64,000 nucleotides of DNA. Source: Candidatus Sulfotelmatobacter sp. (GTDB lineage: Bacteria > Acidobacteriota > Terriglobia > Terriglobales > Acidobacteriaceae). Each line of letters opens with the position of its first letter. The stretch's first letter is position 1. Under the pieces are notes generated by a model. That model ran no database searches. It was not told where the DNA came from and saw only the letters and a program-made list of their open reading frames with translations. The stretch is from positions 496,001 to 560,000 of the forward strand of contig DASYBM010000016.1 in assembly GCA_036500765.1 (NCBI GenBank). The letters run 5' to 3'. The position numbers and the translations under genes are program-made. This document shows positions 8,711 to 16,037 of the stretch, piece after piece.

Positions 8711-9211
8711 GTGAAAAGTTGCCTTACTCTCTTATTTGTTCTTCTGGCAGGATGGATTCAAGCTCAGTCAAATCCGCACGGGACGGCGGCACGAGTTGAG
8801 CCTAAGCCCTGCAACGCGCAAGTGACATTCTGTTGGTATGGTCCCGATGCACCGATACATGACGAGATTAGAGCTTATGGTAGTGGCTGGGCGGTTCAGG
8901 GCCAAAGCGTCACCAGCGTGGAAGCAGTGGTTGAAATCCGATGCGTGAAGTCTTTGGGCGTGTGTATTCGCGCAAGTAGCGTCATCCGGAAGGGTAAGAC
9001 AGAGCCTGACATAGATCTCTTCTATGTCACAAGTTGGGAGCCTTCGAAAGTCGAAGCTAAGGCCGAGGGCAGTGGCTGCGAGGAAGTTACTCTGGATTTA
9101 AACCGAATGGAGGAGAGTGCAACCGTGATTTCCCGACCAAACAGTGCGGCCAATTCACAATTCTGTGCTCAACTGAAGCTCAAAACAGTTACGTACACTT
9201 TGGCTCAGTAG
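8711..9211 (+). CDS. Secreted hypothetical protein (166 aa)
   Basis: The start is GTG at 8711 with a strong GGAGGG nine bases upstream. A short signal peptide (SCLTLLFVLLAGWIQAQ) is followed by a mature domain with six cysteines (for example CNAQVTFCWYG, IRCVKSLGVCIRA, GSGCEEV), which suggests disulfides in an exported protein. There is no recognised family motif. The base composition is lower in GC than the neighbours, so it may be a recent acquisition. It sits alone, convergent with gpsA. Confidence 0.7.
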   Translation: MKSCLTLLFVLLAGWIQAQSNPHGTAARVEPKPCNAQVTFCWYGPDAPIHDEIRAYGSGWAVQGQSVTSVEAVVEIRCVKSLGVCIRASSVIRKGKTEPDIDLFYVTSWEPSKVEAKAEGSGCEEVTLDLNRMEESATVISRPNSAANSQFCAQLKLKTVTYTLAQ

Positions 9212-9348
9212 CTGTGTCAGCGGTAAGGGTCGCTCCCATATAAATTGAGTTCGCATACTTCCTGCAAACGTCGTTTATGCTCACGATCCAGTCTGCGAGT
9301 GATGGCGTGAGTTACTACAACTACTCAGTTTCTTTTGCACACCACAAA

Positions 9349-10368
9349 CTATCCACCCGCCTCGCTCTTCCCGCTTCGCGCCATCAGCACCTGAATCGCT
9401 TCTCGCGGAGATTTCCCCTCATGCAGGATGGCGTGCATTTGCTCGGTGATGGGCATCTCTACGCCGCGGGCGTGGGCGAGGCCGACGGCGGCGGAGGTGG
9501 TGAAGACGCCCTCGGCGACCATGCCGTGCATGCCCGCGATAATGTCTGTGAGTTTGCGTCCGCGGCCGAGTTCGACTCCTACGCTGCGATTGCGCGACAG
9601 GCCGCCGGTGCAGGTGAGCACGAGATCGCCGAGTCCGGCGAGGCCTGCCATGGTTTCGGCTCGTCCTCCACAAGCCACGACCAGTCGAGTCATCTCCGCG
9701 AGGCCGCGCGTGATCAGCGCTGCAACCGAGTTATGGCCGAAGCCCAGGCCGTCGCAAATTCCGGCGGCGATGGCGACGATATTTTTCAACGCTCCGCCTA
9801 ACTCTACGCCAATGACGTCGCTGTTCGTGTAAACGCGGAAGGCAGGATCGCTGAACTCCTGCTGCACGGTGCGCAGCAAATCGGCATTCTGCGAGGCGAT
9901 GGTGATTGCCGTGGGGTCGCCGCGAGCGACTTCGTGTGCGAACGAAGGCCCGCTGAGCGCTCCCACCGCTTGAGCGATGCCGTCCTCGCGCTTCAGCACT
10001 TGTCCGATCACTTCGGTCATGCGCAGCAGCGAGCCCTCTTCCAAGCCTTTAGTTGCGCTGACGATCAGGGTGTCCGGCTCGATCAACGGCCGCATGCGCT
10101 CGAACAGCCCACGGCAGTGTTGCGAAGGCATAACGCTGACGACGATCTGCGCTCCAGCGAGCGTCGCAGCCAGATCGTTGCTGGCGGAAACCGACTCCGG
10201 GATGCGATGCCCGGGAAGAAATTTATCGTTGACCCGATGGTTCGCGATCGAGGCGCAGACTTCCGGCTCGTGAGCCCAGAGACGTACGCGATGCGTTCCT
10301 TTGCGTCCAAGCACGATGGCGAGGCCCGTGCCCCACGCGCCTCCGCCGATGACCGCGATTTCACTCAT
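9349..10368 (-). CDS. gpsA: GpsA, NAD(P)+ glycerol-3-phosphate dehydrogenase
   Basis: This enzyme reduces dihydroxyacetone phosphate to sn-glycerol-3-phosphate, the backbone for phospholipids. The 339-residue protein has the Rossmann signature IGGGAWGTGLAIVL at the N-terminus, the GPSFAHEVARGDPTA segment, the catalytic Lys in LGGALKNIVAIAAGI and the NSVAALITRGLAEM motif. Its start overlaps the stop of plsY by four bases (ATGA), so the two are co-translated; plsY consumes its product. Length and motifs are normal for the family. Confidence 0.96.
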   Translation of the reverse strand: MSEIAVIGGGAWGTGLAIVLGRKGTHRVRLWAHEPEVCASIANHRVNDKFLPGHRIPESVSASNDLAATLAGAQIVVSVMPSQHCRGLFERMRPLIEPDTLIVSATKGLEEGSLLRMTEVIGQVLKREDGIAQAVGALSGPSFAHEVARGDPTAITIASQNADLLRTVQQEFSDPAFRVYTNSDVIGVELGGALKNIVAIAAGICDGLGFGHNSVAALITRGLAEMTRLVVACGGRAETMAGLAGLGDLVLTCTGGLSRNRSVGVELGRGRKLTDIIAGMHGMVAEGVFTTSAAVGLAHARGVEMPITEQMHAILHEGKSPREAIQVLMARSGKSEAGG

Positions 10369-11033
10369 GCGCGCCTCGACCCAATGCGATGCTCTGTGCC
10401 TGCCAGCAGCCGGACAATGTTTGCGCTGTGCTTCAGGACGATGAGCGCCGATGTGAGCGCCATGAGCACGAGCGCCAGCGGGGCGCCCCCGTATTCGTGC
10501 AGAAGCAGTGCGGCGTTCGGGAAGGCTGCGACGGCGGCAATCGATCCCAGCGAAACGTAACGGAAGATGAGTACCAGCACCAGAAAAATAACGGCGGAGG
10601 CAAGCACGGATTTGGGTGCGATCATGACAAACGCGCCAAGGCTGGTGGCCACGCCTTTTCCTCCGCTGAAGTTCAGCCAGATGGGAAGCATGTGGCCTAC
10701 GACGGCGAAGAATGCGGCGAGGGCTGCCCAGATGGCAAAGTCTGGCGATGAGTGCGCCATTCCGTGCCAGGGGATTGGAGAGAGCGAGATTTGTTCGGAA
10801 AGTGGTCGGCTCACAATGACGCCGACGGACACAGCAGCGGCTCCTTTAAGGGCGTCGAGCAGAAGGGTCAGCACGCCGAGCGCGGGGGACTTGCGCGAGA
10901 CATTGGTCGCGCCGATGTTGCCGCTGCCGGTTCGGCGGACATCTTCGCCACGAAAGAGGCGGACCAGAAGATAGCCGAAAGGGATCGAGCCCAGCAGATA
11001 GCTTGCGGCGGCGATGATCAGAAATCTCGGCAT
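10365..11033 (-). CDS. plsY: PlsY, glycerol-3-phosphate acyltransferase
   Basis: PlsY transfers an acyl group from acyl-phosphate to glycerol-3-phosphate at the inner membrane, the first step of phosphatidic acid synthesis. The 222-residue membrane protein carries the three family motifs: LLGSIPFGYLLVR, RRTGSGNIGATNVSR and GGKGVATSLG, with five or more hydrophobic segments. The downstream overlap with gpsA (ATGA) makes a two-gene phospholipid operon. A REP-like repeat lies just upstream at 11070. Confidence 0.95.
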   Translation of the reverse strand: MPRFLIIAAASYLLGSIPFGYLLVRLFRGEDVRRTGSGNIGATNVSRKSPALGVLTLLLDALKGAAAVSVGVIVSRPLSEQISLSPIPWHGMAHSSPDFAIWAALAAFFAVVGHMLPIWLNFSGGKGVATSLGAFVMIAPKSVLASAVIFLVLVLIFRYVSLGSIAAVAAFPNAALLLHEYGGAPLALVLMALTSALIVLKHSANIVRLLAGTEHRIGSRRA

Positions 11034-11069
11034 ATTGGAACGCCGTCGATTTTCGCGATATTGCCCGCG

Positions 11070-11116
11070 GCGTGGGCGAGACGCCCCCGCGACAGCCGGC
11101 GAGACGCCAGCGCTAC
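11070..11116 (+). repeat. REP-like GC palindrome, family A, copy 2
   Basis: A roughly 47-bp copy reading GGGCGAGACGCCCCCGCGA, then CAGCCGGCG, and ending AGCGCTAC. It fills most of the gap between plsY and the thpR stop codon. Confidence 0.8.
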
Positions 11117-11123
11117 TTCGGCG

Positions 11124-11711
11124 CTACTTTAAATCAAATCGCGCCAGCCTGGTGTACTTCGATGCTCTGGGGGAGAGCTGGCTCTGGTACAAAAAAAACT
11201 CGCGGGCCGCCATCATACCAAACTCTGGAGTGGGCAGCGCAGCAAGTTTTTCCTGGAGATGGTGAAACGTGCGATTCGGGCGATCTCCCTTGCGCCAGCG
11301 CGGGGACCCAGAACCGCCTGCGCCGCGCGCCAACGTCAGATGTGGATTGAATGGGCGGTCTTCTCCTGGAACTCCGAGCGACGCCATGGTTTCATCGACT
11401 GCCGCTGCCAATGCCGCGAGTTCGGGGCCGGATTCCATGCCAACCCAGAAGACACGCGGAGATTTCGCGGTAGGGAAGAAGCCGTAGCCGCGAAAATAAA
11501 TTTCCGGCGAGCTCGCCCGAATCGCACTCAATGCCTGCTTCATCGGATCGATCGCTGACTCCGGCTGCTCGCCGATAAATTTCAGAGTGACGTGCAGCGA
11601 TTCCGGTTTCGCCCAGCGCGCGTCGGGCGCGAATCCTCTTACGCCCGCGATGAATCGCATGATACGCTCACGGATTGCGTCGTTGATGTCGAGAGCGATG
11701 AAGAGGCGCAT
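11124..11711 (-). CDS. thpR: ThpR, RNA 2',3'-cyclic phosphodiesterase (LigT family)
   Basis: A 195-residue 2H-phosphoesterase with both HxT motifs: HVTLKF at residues 40-45 and HLTLAR at about 125. LigT/ThpR proteins hydrolyse 2',3'-cyclic phosphate ends of RNA to 2'-phosphates and can reversibly make 2'-5' ligations in vitro. The N-terminal MRLFIALDI is typical. The gene lies between cinA and plsY on the same strand, as often seen with cinA. A family A repeat begins just past the stop codon. Confidence 0.93.
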   Translation of the reverse strand: MRLFIALDINDAIRERIMRFIAGVRGFAPDARWAKPESLHVTLKFIGEQPESAIDPMKQALSAIRASSPEIYFRGYGFFPTAKSPRVFWVGMESGPELAALAAAVDETMASLGVPGEDRPFNPHLTLARGAGGSGSPRWRKGDRPNRTFHHLQEKLAALPTPEFGMMAAREFFLYQSQLSPRASKYTRLARFDLK

Positions 11712-11823
11712 GAGACAGCTGCTAGCTTCTGGCTCCTAGCTTCTAGCTTGAAGCAGTTCACCATTCACCCCGACCATTAGAACGCTGATGGCCGCCTTCG
11801 CTAGCAGCTAGAAGCTGCGTTCC

Positions 11824-13068
11824 TCACATCAATTTCTTCCTCACCATATCCAACGCCATAGTGGAGGCGAAGCGGCGGATGCGTTTGCGGTCGCCGGGGA
11901 AATTTCGTTGCACGACTTCGGTTCCGTGGTCGCCCGCCACGGCGTGAAACACGATGCCCACGGGCTTTTCAGGCGATCCGCCGTTGGGCCCGGCCACTCC
12001 CGTGATGCCGACGCCGAAGGTCGATTCGCAACGGTAGCGGATGCCCTCGGCCAGAGCCGCTGCGACTTCGCGGCTGACGGCCCCGTGGCGGTCGATCATT
12101 TCCGCAGGCACGCCGGCGAACTCGGTCTTGAGCGCGTTCGAGTAGACAACGGCGCCGCCCAGAAAATATCGCGAGCTGCCGCTCACCGACGTGATGCGTT
12201 CGGCGAGCAGGCCCCCGGTGCAGGATTCGGCCACAGCCAGGGTGGCGTTGCGCATTTGTAGCCAGTAGCCGACGATCTGTTCCAGCGATTCGCCATTGCG
12301 GGAGAAGACGGCGTCGTCGAGTTCGTCTTCGCACAAGCCGGCGACTTCATCGACGCGTCGTTGCGCGGCATCCCGCGTAGAGGCGCGGGTTTTGAAGTGC
12401 AATTCGATTTCTCCGGCGCCGGCGAGAATCGTGGTCTCGACGTCAGAGTAGCGTTTGTAGATGGGAGCGACCCGCGCGTCGACTGCCGATTCGCCCAGCA
12501 TCGCGATCTTTAATGTACGAATCGAAATAAAAGCCGGAGGAATTTTTGTTCGCAGGCGCTCGCGCACTTCGCCTTCGAACAGAGCCTTGAGTTCATGCGG
12601 AGGCCCGGGGAGCAGGACGATGATGTATTCGCGGCCGTCGAACTGGCCGCTAAGCCATTGACCGGGTGCGGTTCCATTCATGTTCGGGAGCACCGCAGCG
12701 CCGTCGAGCACATCGGCTTGCTTGGCGTTGTTGGCGGACATCTTCCAGCCGCGCTCGGCGAATCGCCGCTCGAGACGGGACAAAATCTCAGGATCGCGCC
12801 GCAGCGTCAGGCCGAGTGCTTCCGCGAGGGCCTCGCGGGTGAGATCGTCTTCTGTAGGTCCGAGGCCGCCGCTGAAAATCAGAATGTCAGAGCGGAACAG
12901 CCCATGCTGCGCCGCGGCGACGAGTCGCCGTAGATCGTCGCCGACAACGCTTTTGAAAATTACATCGACGCCCAGCAGATTCAGTTGCTCGGTCAGGTAG
13001 AGCGAGTTGGTATCCATGCGGTGAGGTGTGAGCATCTCGGAACCCACCGCGATGATTTCGGCGTTCAC
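11824..13068 (-). CDS. cinA: CinA, nicotinamide-nucleotide amidohydrolase / competence-damage protein
   Basis: A two-domain 414-residue protein. The N-terminal MoaB/MoCF-like (COG1058) domain has EIIAVGSEML and FSGGLGPTEDDLTREA. The C-terminal PncC amidohydrolase domain has AVAESCTGGLLAERIT and GITGVAGPNGGSPEKPVG. The C-terminal domain deamidates nicotinamide mononucleotide in NAD recycling; the N-terminal domain has been linked to ADP-ribose pyrophosphatase activity. Full length and intact. It is the first gene of a cinA-thpR-plsY-gpsA run on the minus strand, with a short inverted-repeat-rich gap (11712-11823) before thpR. Confidence 0.95.
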   Translation of the reverse strand: MNAEIIAVGSEMLTPHRMDTNSLYLTEQLNLLGVDVIFKSVVGDDLRRLVAAAQHGLFRSDILIFSGGLGPTEDDLTREALAEALGLTLRRDPEILSRLERRFAERGWKMSANNAKQADVLDGAAVLPNMNGTAPGQWLSGQFDGREYIIVLLPGPPHELKALFEGEVRERLRTKIPPAFISIRTLKIAMLGESAVDARVAPIYKRYSDVETTILAGAGEIELHFKTRASTRDAAQRRVDEVAGLCEDELDDAVFSRNGESLEQIVGYWLQMRNATLAVAESCTGGLLAERITSVSGSSRYFLGGAVVYSNALKTEFAGVPAEMIDRHGAVSREVAAALAEGIRYRCESTFGVGITGVAGPNGGSPEKPVGIVFHAVAGDHGTEVVQRNFPGDRKRIRRFASTMALDMVRKKLM

Positions 13069-13185
13069 GTGAGTAGAAGTTTAAATGAAAAGCGGCGTGC
13101 AGAGGGCCGGAACCTTGCTGTATCGATCGCGCGAACAGAAGCAGATTCCTCACTTCGTTCGGAATGACAATTCCTTTTAAGCAGA

Positions 13186-14232
13186 CTATTCCGGCCACAG
13201 TGGCAGACCCTGAATATTCCACACGAGGTGATGCACACTGTTATTCGTCGCGAGAATGACGGACGGGCCGGGTGCGAATGCCAGGCCGACCAGACCCTGT
13301 CCGGCGACTTCGAGATTGGATAATCCGTCGGGATCGATTTTCACGATGCCGCGTGTGCCCGAAAGCGAGGCGGCCACGTAGAGATTGCCATTTACGTCGA
13401 AGGCAAGTCCTTGCGGTCGCCCCAGGCCCTTGTAAAACGTGCTGACGGTTCCCGCGGGATCTATCTTGTATACGCGATCGGTTGGGCCGGTCACGAACAG
13501 ATTGCCCTGGGGGCTGAACGCCAAATGATAGGCAGAGACGCTGGCCTCAAGCGTGGCAAAGACAAAAACCTGCTGGTCGCGGGAGATTTTGAAAATCGTG
13601 CCGTTGCGGTCGCCGACATAAAGACTCTGCTCGCGATCGAAGGCGATGCCGGTGGCCACGCCCATGCCTTCCGCGTAGGTGGTCATGGCGCCGCCGGGGG
13701 TCACGCGATAGACAGCGCCGTCGAAGCGGGAAGAGACATACATTTGTCCCTCACGGTCGAAAGCGATGGCCGTGGCATTCATCATGTCGGACACGAAGGG
13801 TTTGACTTTATAGTTGGTGTCGATCTTATAGATCGAGACTGGAACCTTTTGGCCGCGCGATCCGGAAAATGTCACGTACAGGTTGCCCTCGGGGTCGAGC
13901 GCCGGATTAGTCACGGGATGAAGATTTTCGGCGATAGGGACTGCCACCGCCACCGGGTGGGAATTGCTGACGCGGCCGTCAGTGGCGACCACGACGGGGC
14001 CTGAGATTGCGCCTTCGGGGACGCGTGCGACCAGAAAGGCATCGGAGCTTACGACGAGGGATCCTTCGAAGGCGCCAAATTTTACTTTCGGACGATGCAG
14101 ATCTTGAGGCCGCAGACCGGACCCGGTAATGCGGAGTTCGCCTCCAGCCAAAGCCGCCGAGGGCGCGACCATTTCGATGCGCGGCCCTCCGTTGACGTTT
14201 TTCTTGCCGAGAATGCGGTCGGAAAGGCTCAT
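13186..14232 (-). CDS. IPT/TIG-NHL repeat (SMP-30-like beta-propeller) protein
   Basis: I start at ATG 14232 (MSLSDRILGKK); the frame upstream to 14313 is made of short repeats. The 348-residue protein has an N-terminal IPT/TIG-like Ig domain (IEMVAPSAALAGGELRITGS, about 15-95). It is followed by NHL/SMP-30-type blades with recurring DPEGNLYV, DREGQMYV, DREQSLYV, SPQGNLFV and DVNGNLYV cores (about 105-320). No signal peptide is visible, which is odd for this class. It is probably a ligand-binding propeller; no enzyme activity can be claimed. Confidence 0.75.
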   Translation of the reverse strand: MSLSDRILGKKNVNGGPRIEMVAPSAALAGGELRITGSGLRPQDLHRPKVKFGAFEGSLVVSSDAFLVARVPEGAISGPVVVATDGRVSNSHPVAVAVPIAENLHPVTNPALDPEGNLYVTFSGSRGQKVPVSIYKIDTNYKVKPFVSDMMNATAIAFDREGQMYVSSRFDGAVYRVTPGGAMTTYAEGMGVATGIAFDREQSLYVGDRNGTIFKISRDQQVFVFATLEASVSAYHLAFSPQGNLFVTGPTDRVYKIDPAGTVSTFYKGLGRPQGLAFDVNGNLYVAASLSGTRGIVKIDPDGLSNLEVAGQGLVGLAFAPGPSVILATNNSVHHLVWNIQGLPLWPE

Positions 14233-14236
14233 GAAA

Positions 14237-14322
14237 AGTACCGAGTAGCGAATACCGAGTAGCGACGTAGCGAGTACGAAGAGCGATTTTCTCTCGGTAC
14301 CCGATACTCGCAACTCGGTACT
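14237..14322. repeat. Short-period repeats with a 10-bp inverted pair
   Basis: AGTACCGAGT at 14237-14246 is the reverse complement of ACTCGGTACT at 14313-14322. In between are direct repeats of ACCGAGTAGCGA type. It lies between pgpA and the NHL gene, covering the spurious upstream extension of the latter. Confidence 0.6.
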
Positions 14323-14881
14323 AGTTTAGTAGCCGGAAATGCAGCAGGAGATGCATCACCACGAATGCGAGAACCCCTGCGGCGACGTCGTCGAGCACGA
14401 TTCCGGAGCCCTCTGGAAGTGTTTCCAGTTGCCGTACCGGGGGCGGCTTGACGATATCGAACGCTCTAAAAAGTATAAAACCCGCGAGGAAAGTTTTCCA
14501 CGTGAGGGGGACGGCGATAAGGGCAATCAGTTGTCCGGCGACTTCGTCGATTACTACGAACTGGGGATCTTTCGCGGCTGATGCGCGCGCTACGTGGGTG
14601 GCGGCGGGAATGCCGATTAGAGTAACGAATGTTGCAGCCGCGACAGCAACCGGAGTTCGCAGCGAGGCAGCCAGGAAGTGCGCGACCGCGGCCCAGACTG
14701 CGACCGTTGCAAGCGATCCCCAGGTGCCGGGCCCGGGGTGGAGCCGGCCGATTCCGAAGAAGGTCGCAACCAGAGTTGCCCACAGCGGTGCGCGTGGGCG
14801 GGACGCCCCCGCGACAGCCGGCGGGACGCCGGCGCTACGGTCGGGAGGCGGTGCGGTCGCTGACGACTTGATTGATGCCAT
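14321..14881 (-). CDS. pgpA: PgpA, phosphatidylglycerophosphatase A, with a repeat-encoded N-terminal insert
   Basis: PgpA dephosphorylates phosphatidylglycerophosphate to phosphatidylglycerol at the membrane. The family motif is present as FGIGRLHPGPGTWGS, followed by hydrophobic segments and the conserved IDEVAGQLIAL region and VLDDVAAGVLA. The protein is 186 residues, longer than the usual 150-170. The excess is at the N-terminus, where residues of about 14-30 (SAGVPPAVAGASRPR) are encoded by an in-frame REP-like repeat (14790-14838). ATG 14881 is the only ATG upstream of the repeat. Either the insert is tolerated as an extra tail or translation begins at a non-ATG codon after it. Confidence 0.88.
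   Translation of the reverse strand: MASIKSSATAPPPDRSAGVPPAVAGASRPRAPLWATLVATFFGIGRLHPGPGTWGSLATVAVWAAVAHFLAASLRTPVAVAAATFVTLIGIPAATHVARASAAKDPQFVVIDEVAGQLIALIAVPLTWKTFLAGFILFRAFDIVKPPPVRQLETLPEGSGIVLDDVAAGVLAFVVMHLLLHFRLLN
14790..14838 (+). repeat. REP-like GC palindrome, family A, copy 3 (inside pgpA coding sequence)
   Basis: A consensus copy: GTGGGCGGGACGCCCCCGC, GACAGCCGGCGGGACGCC, GGCGCTAC. It is in frame within the pgpA N-terminus and encodes SAGVPPAVAGASRPR on the minus strand. Confidence 0.9.
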
Positions 14882-14902
14882 GGTTGTTGATGCGTCCTTC
14901 GT

Positions 14903-15676
14903 TTAGGAGCCGCTCGATCTTGTAGCGCCGCCGTCCTCGGCGGCTGTCATGCGGGCGTCTCGCCCGCACACCCAAACCCATTTCCACTGCTTGAGCTTTG
15001 CTTTCTCAGGGTTTTCCGCCACGTAGCGAATCGAGCGCTCTAACTCACTTTCGTCCCGTATCAGGTGGTCATAGTACTCCCTTTGCCAGAACGAGCCGTT
15101 CCGTCCGAGGATCTTATTCGCGCGTTTCGCGGTGAACGATTTCCACGAATGAACCACGGTCGCGAGGGTCTCGCTCGGGAAGATTTTCACGACCACATGC
15201 ACGTGATTCGGCATGATGCACCAGGCAAAGAGGCGATAGCGCTTTTCGTCGAAGTGGCGCAACGTGTTGGCTACTTCTTGTGCGACTACGGTATTGCGTA
15301 GGTGACAAGCGCCCCCGCCGCTGTCAAGAAACTTTTCGACGGTGGGCGTGGAAAGCAGTTGAATCTTCCGGCGCTCGTCGGGGCTCAGATCGCGGTGTAG
15401 CTGATTTGCAGTTTTAACAATCGCCTCGCGTTCGGATTCGATCTGATCGAGGACGGACTTCGGCAAGGAATCGGTTAGTCGGAACGTGATGAAGTAGGTT
15501 GAGTTCTCTCTTTCCCAGTGAGGTAATCGACCTCGATCGCGAATTGTAAGCTCGCCGAAGCGCGGGCGGGACGCCCCCGCGACAGCCGGCGGGACGCCGG
15601 CGCTACCGTCGGTCGCGGCGGCGACGGCTTCGGTTTCGAGCGTCGGCTTCAGTGCGGGCTTCGGCTCGCCGCTCAC
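14903..15676 (-). CDS. REP-associated tyrosine transposase (RAYT 1)
   Basis: The product belongs to the Y1/IS200-like HUH family. It has LPHWERENSTYFITFRL, then the metal-binding HxH in WCIMPNHVHVVV, and the catalytic Tyr region FWQREYYDHLIR followed by SIRYVAENPEKAKL. RAYTs cut and move REP palindromes as single strands. I choose GTG 15676, which overlaps the yacG stop by four bases (GTGA). The frame is open to 15856, but that part is antisense-like overlap of yacG. Odd feature: the coding frame passes through a family A REP near its N-terminus (15560-15606) and an inverted copy at its C-terminus (14922-14968, encoding CGRDARMTAAEDGGATR). The true start could also be a later non-ATG codon. 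Confidence 0.85.
   Translation of the reverse strand: MSGEPKPALKPTLETEAVAAATDGSAGVPPAVAGASRPRFGELTIRDRGRLPHWERENSTYFITFRLTDSLPKSVLDQIESEREAIVKTANQLHRDLSPDERRKIQLLSTPTVEKFLDSGGGACHLRNTVVAQEVANTLRHFDEKRYRLFAWCIMPNHVHVVVKIFPSETLATVVHSWKSFTAKRANKILGRNGSFWQREYYDHLIRDESELERSIRYVAENPEKAKLKQWKWVWVCGRDARMTAAEDGGATRSSGS
14922..14968 (-). repeat. REP-like GC palindrome, family A, copy 5 (inverted, end of RAYT 1)
   Basis: This reads GTAGCGCCGCCGTCC, then GGCGGCTGTC, then GCGGGCGTCTCGCCCGC, the reverse complement orientation of the other copies with several changes. With copy 4 it forms the terminal inverted pair around RAYT 1. Confidence 0.8.
15560..15606 (+). repeat. REP-like GC palindrome, family A, copy 4 (start of RAYT 1)
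   Basis: Nearly identical to copy 3 at 14790 across the whole roughly 47 bp. It lies inside the RAYT 1 reading frame, where it encodes GSAGVPPAVAGASRPR, the same peptide inserted in PgpA. Confidence 0.9.
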
Positions 15677-15885
15677 GACTCGTCCTCGGGGTCTTCTGGA
15701 TTGCTTTCGCGAATCGGGTCGTCGGCGTCCGCTACCGGCGATGAGATCGCGTAAGCGCCGCTGGACCACTTGCCGAGGTCGATGAGGCGGCAGCGGTCGC
15801 TGCAGAAGGGGAAATCCGCGTCGGTGCTCTTTACCGGTTTCTTGCAAATCGGGCACCGGAGTTTAAGGGTACGCTTACGCGGCAT
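15673..15885 (-). CDS. yacG: YacG, zinc-finger DNA gyrase inhibitor
   Basis: A 70-residue protein with the YacG zinc ligands CPICKKPV and FPFCSDRCRLIDLGKW (four Cys), followed by an acidic tail typical of the family. YacG binds GyrB and blocks DNA binding by gyrase. Its TGA overlaps the likely GTG of the RAYT by four bases, so the transposase appears to have landed at the 3' end of yacG and gained translational coupling. Confidence 0.93.
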   Translation of the reverse strand: MPRKRTLKLRCPICKKPVKSTDADFPFCSDRCRLIDLGKWSSGAYAISSPVADADDPIRESNPEDPEDES

Positions 15886-15953
15886 GCAATTCTTATTGTA
15901 ACGGGAATGATGGGGCGACGATTTTCCGTGAGGATGATTTCTAGAGGCGACTC

Positions 15954-16037
15954 CTACTCGGCCTTCGCTGCACGACCTTCGCTATACGATCTTTTTTAAA
16001 CGATCTTCGTTAAACGATCTTCGTTAAACGATCTTCG
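15954..16037 (-). repeat. Six tandem 14-bp units spanning the rimO stop codon
   Basis: On the minus strand the unit CGAAGATCGTTTAA occurs three times exactly. It is followed by three decayed copies (AAAAGATCGTATAG, CGAAGGTCGTGCAG, CGAAGGCCGAGTAG). The first unit is the 3' end of rimO, encoding K-I-V-stop. Confidence 0.9.

Larger units (their letters stand above)
14922..15606 (-). mobile_element. RAYT 1 unit: transposase body between inverted REP elements
   Basis: The 685-bp unit starts with GTAGCGCC (14922) and ends with GGCGCTAC (15606), exact inverted termini contributed by REP copies 5 and 4. The unit sits between pgpA and yacG, which are otherwise housekeeping genes. It is probably the source of the family A copies seen at 1591, 11070, 14790 and 20791. 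Confidence 0.65.

Noticed and set aside
14790-15606. CRISPR array suggested by several similar palindromic repeats near 14.8-15.6 kb
   Set aside because: The copies are not evenly spaced, are in both orientations, and have no spacers or cas genes; they are REP elements.
15677-15856. N-terminal extension of RAYT 1
   Set aside because: This part reads in another frame of yacG and is Arg/Pro-rich; the GTG at 15676 overlapping the yacG stop is a better start.
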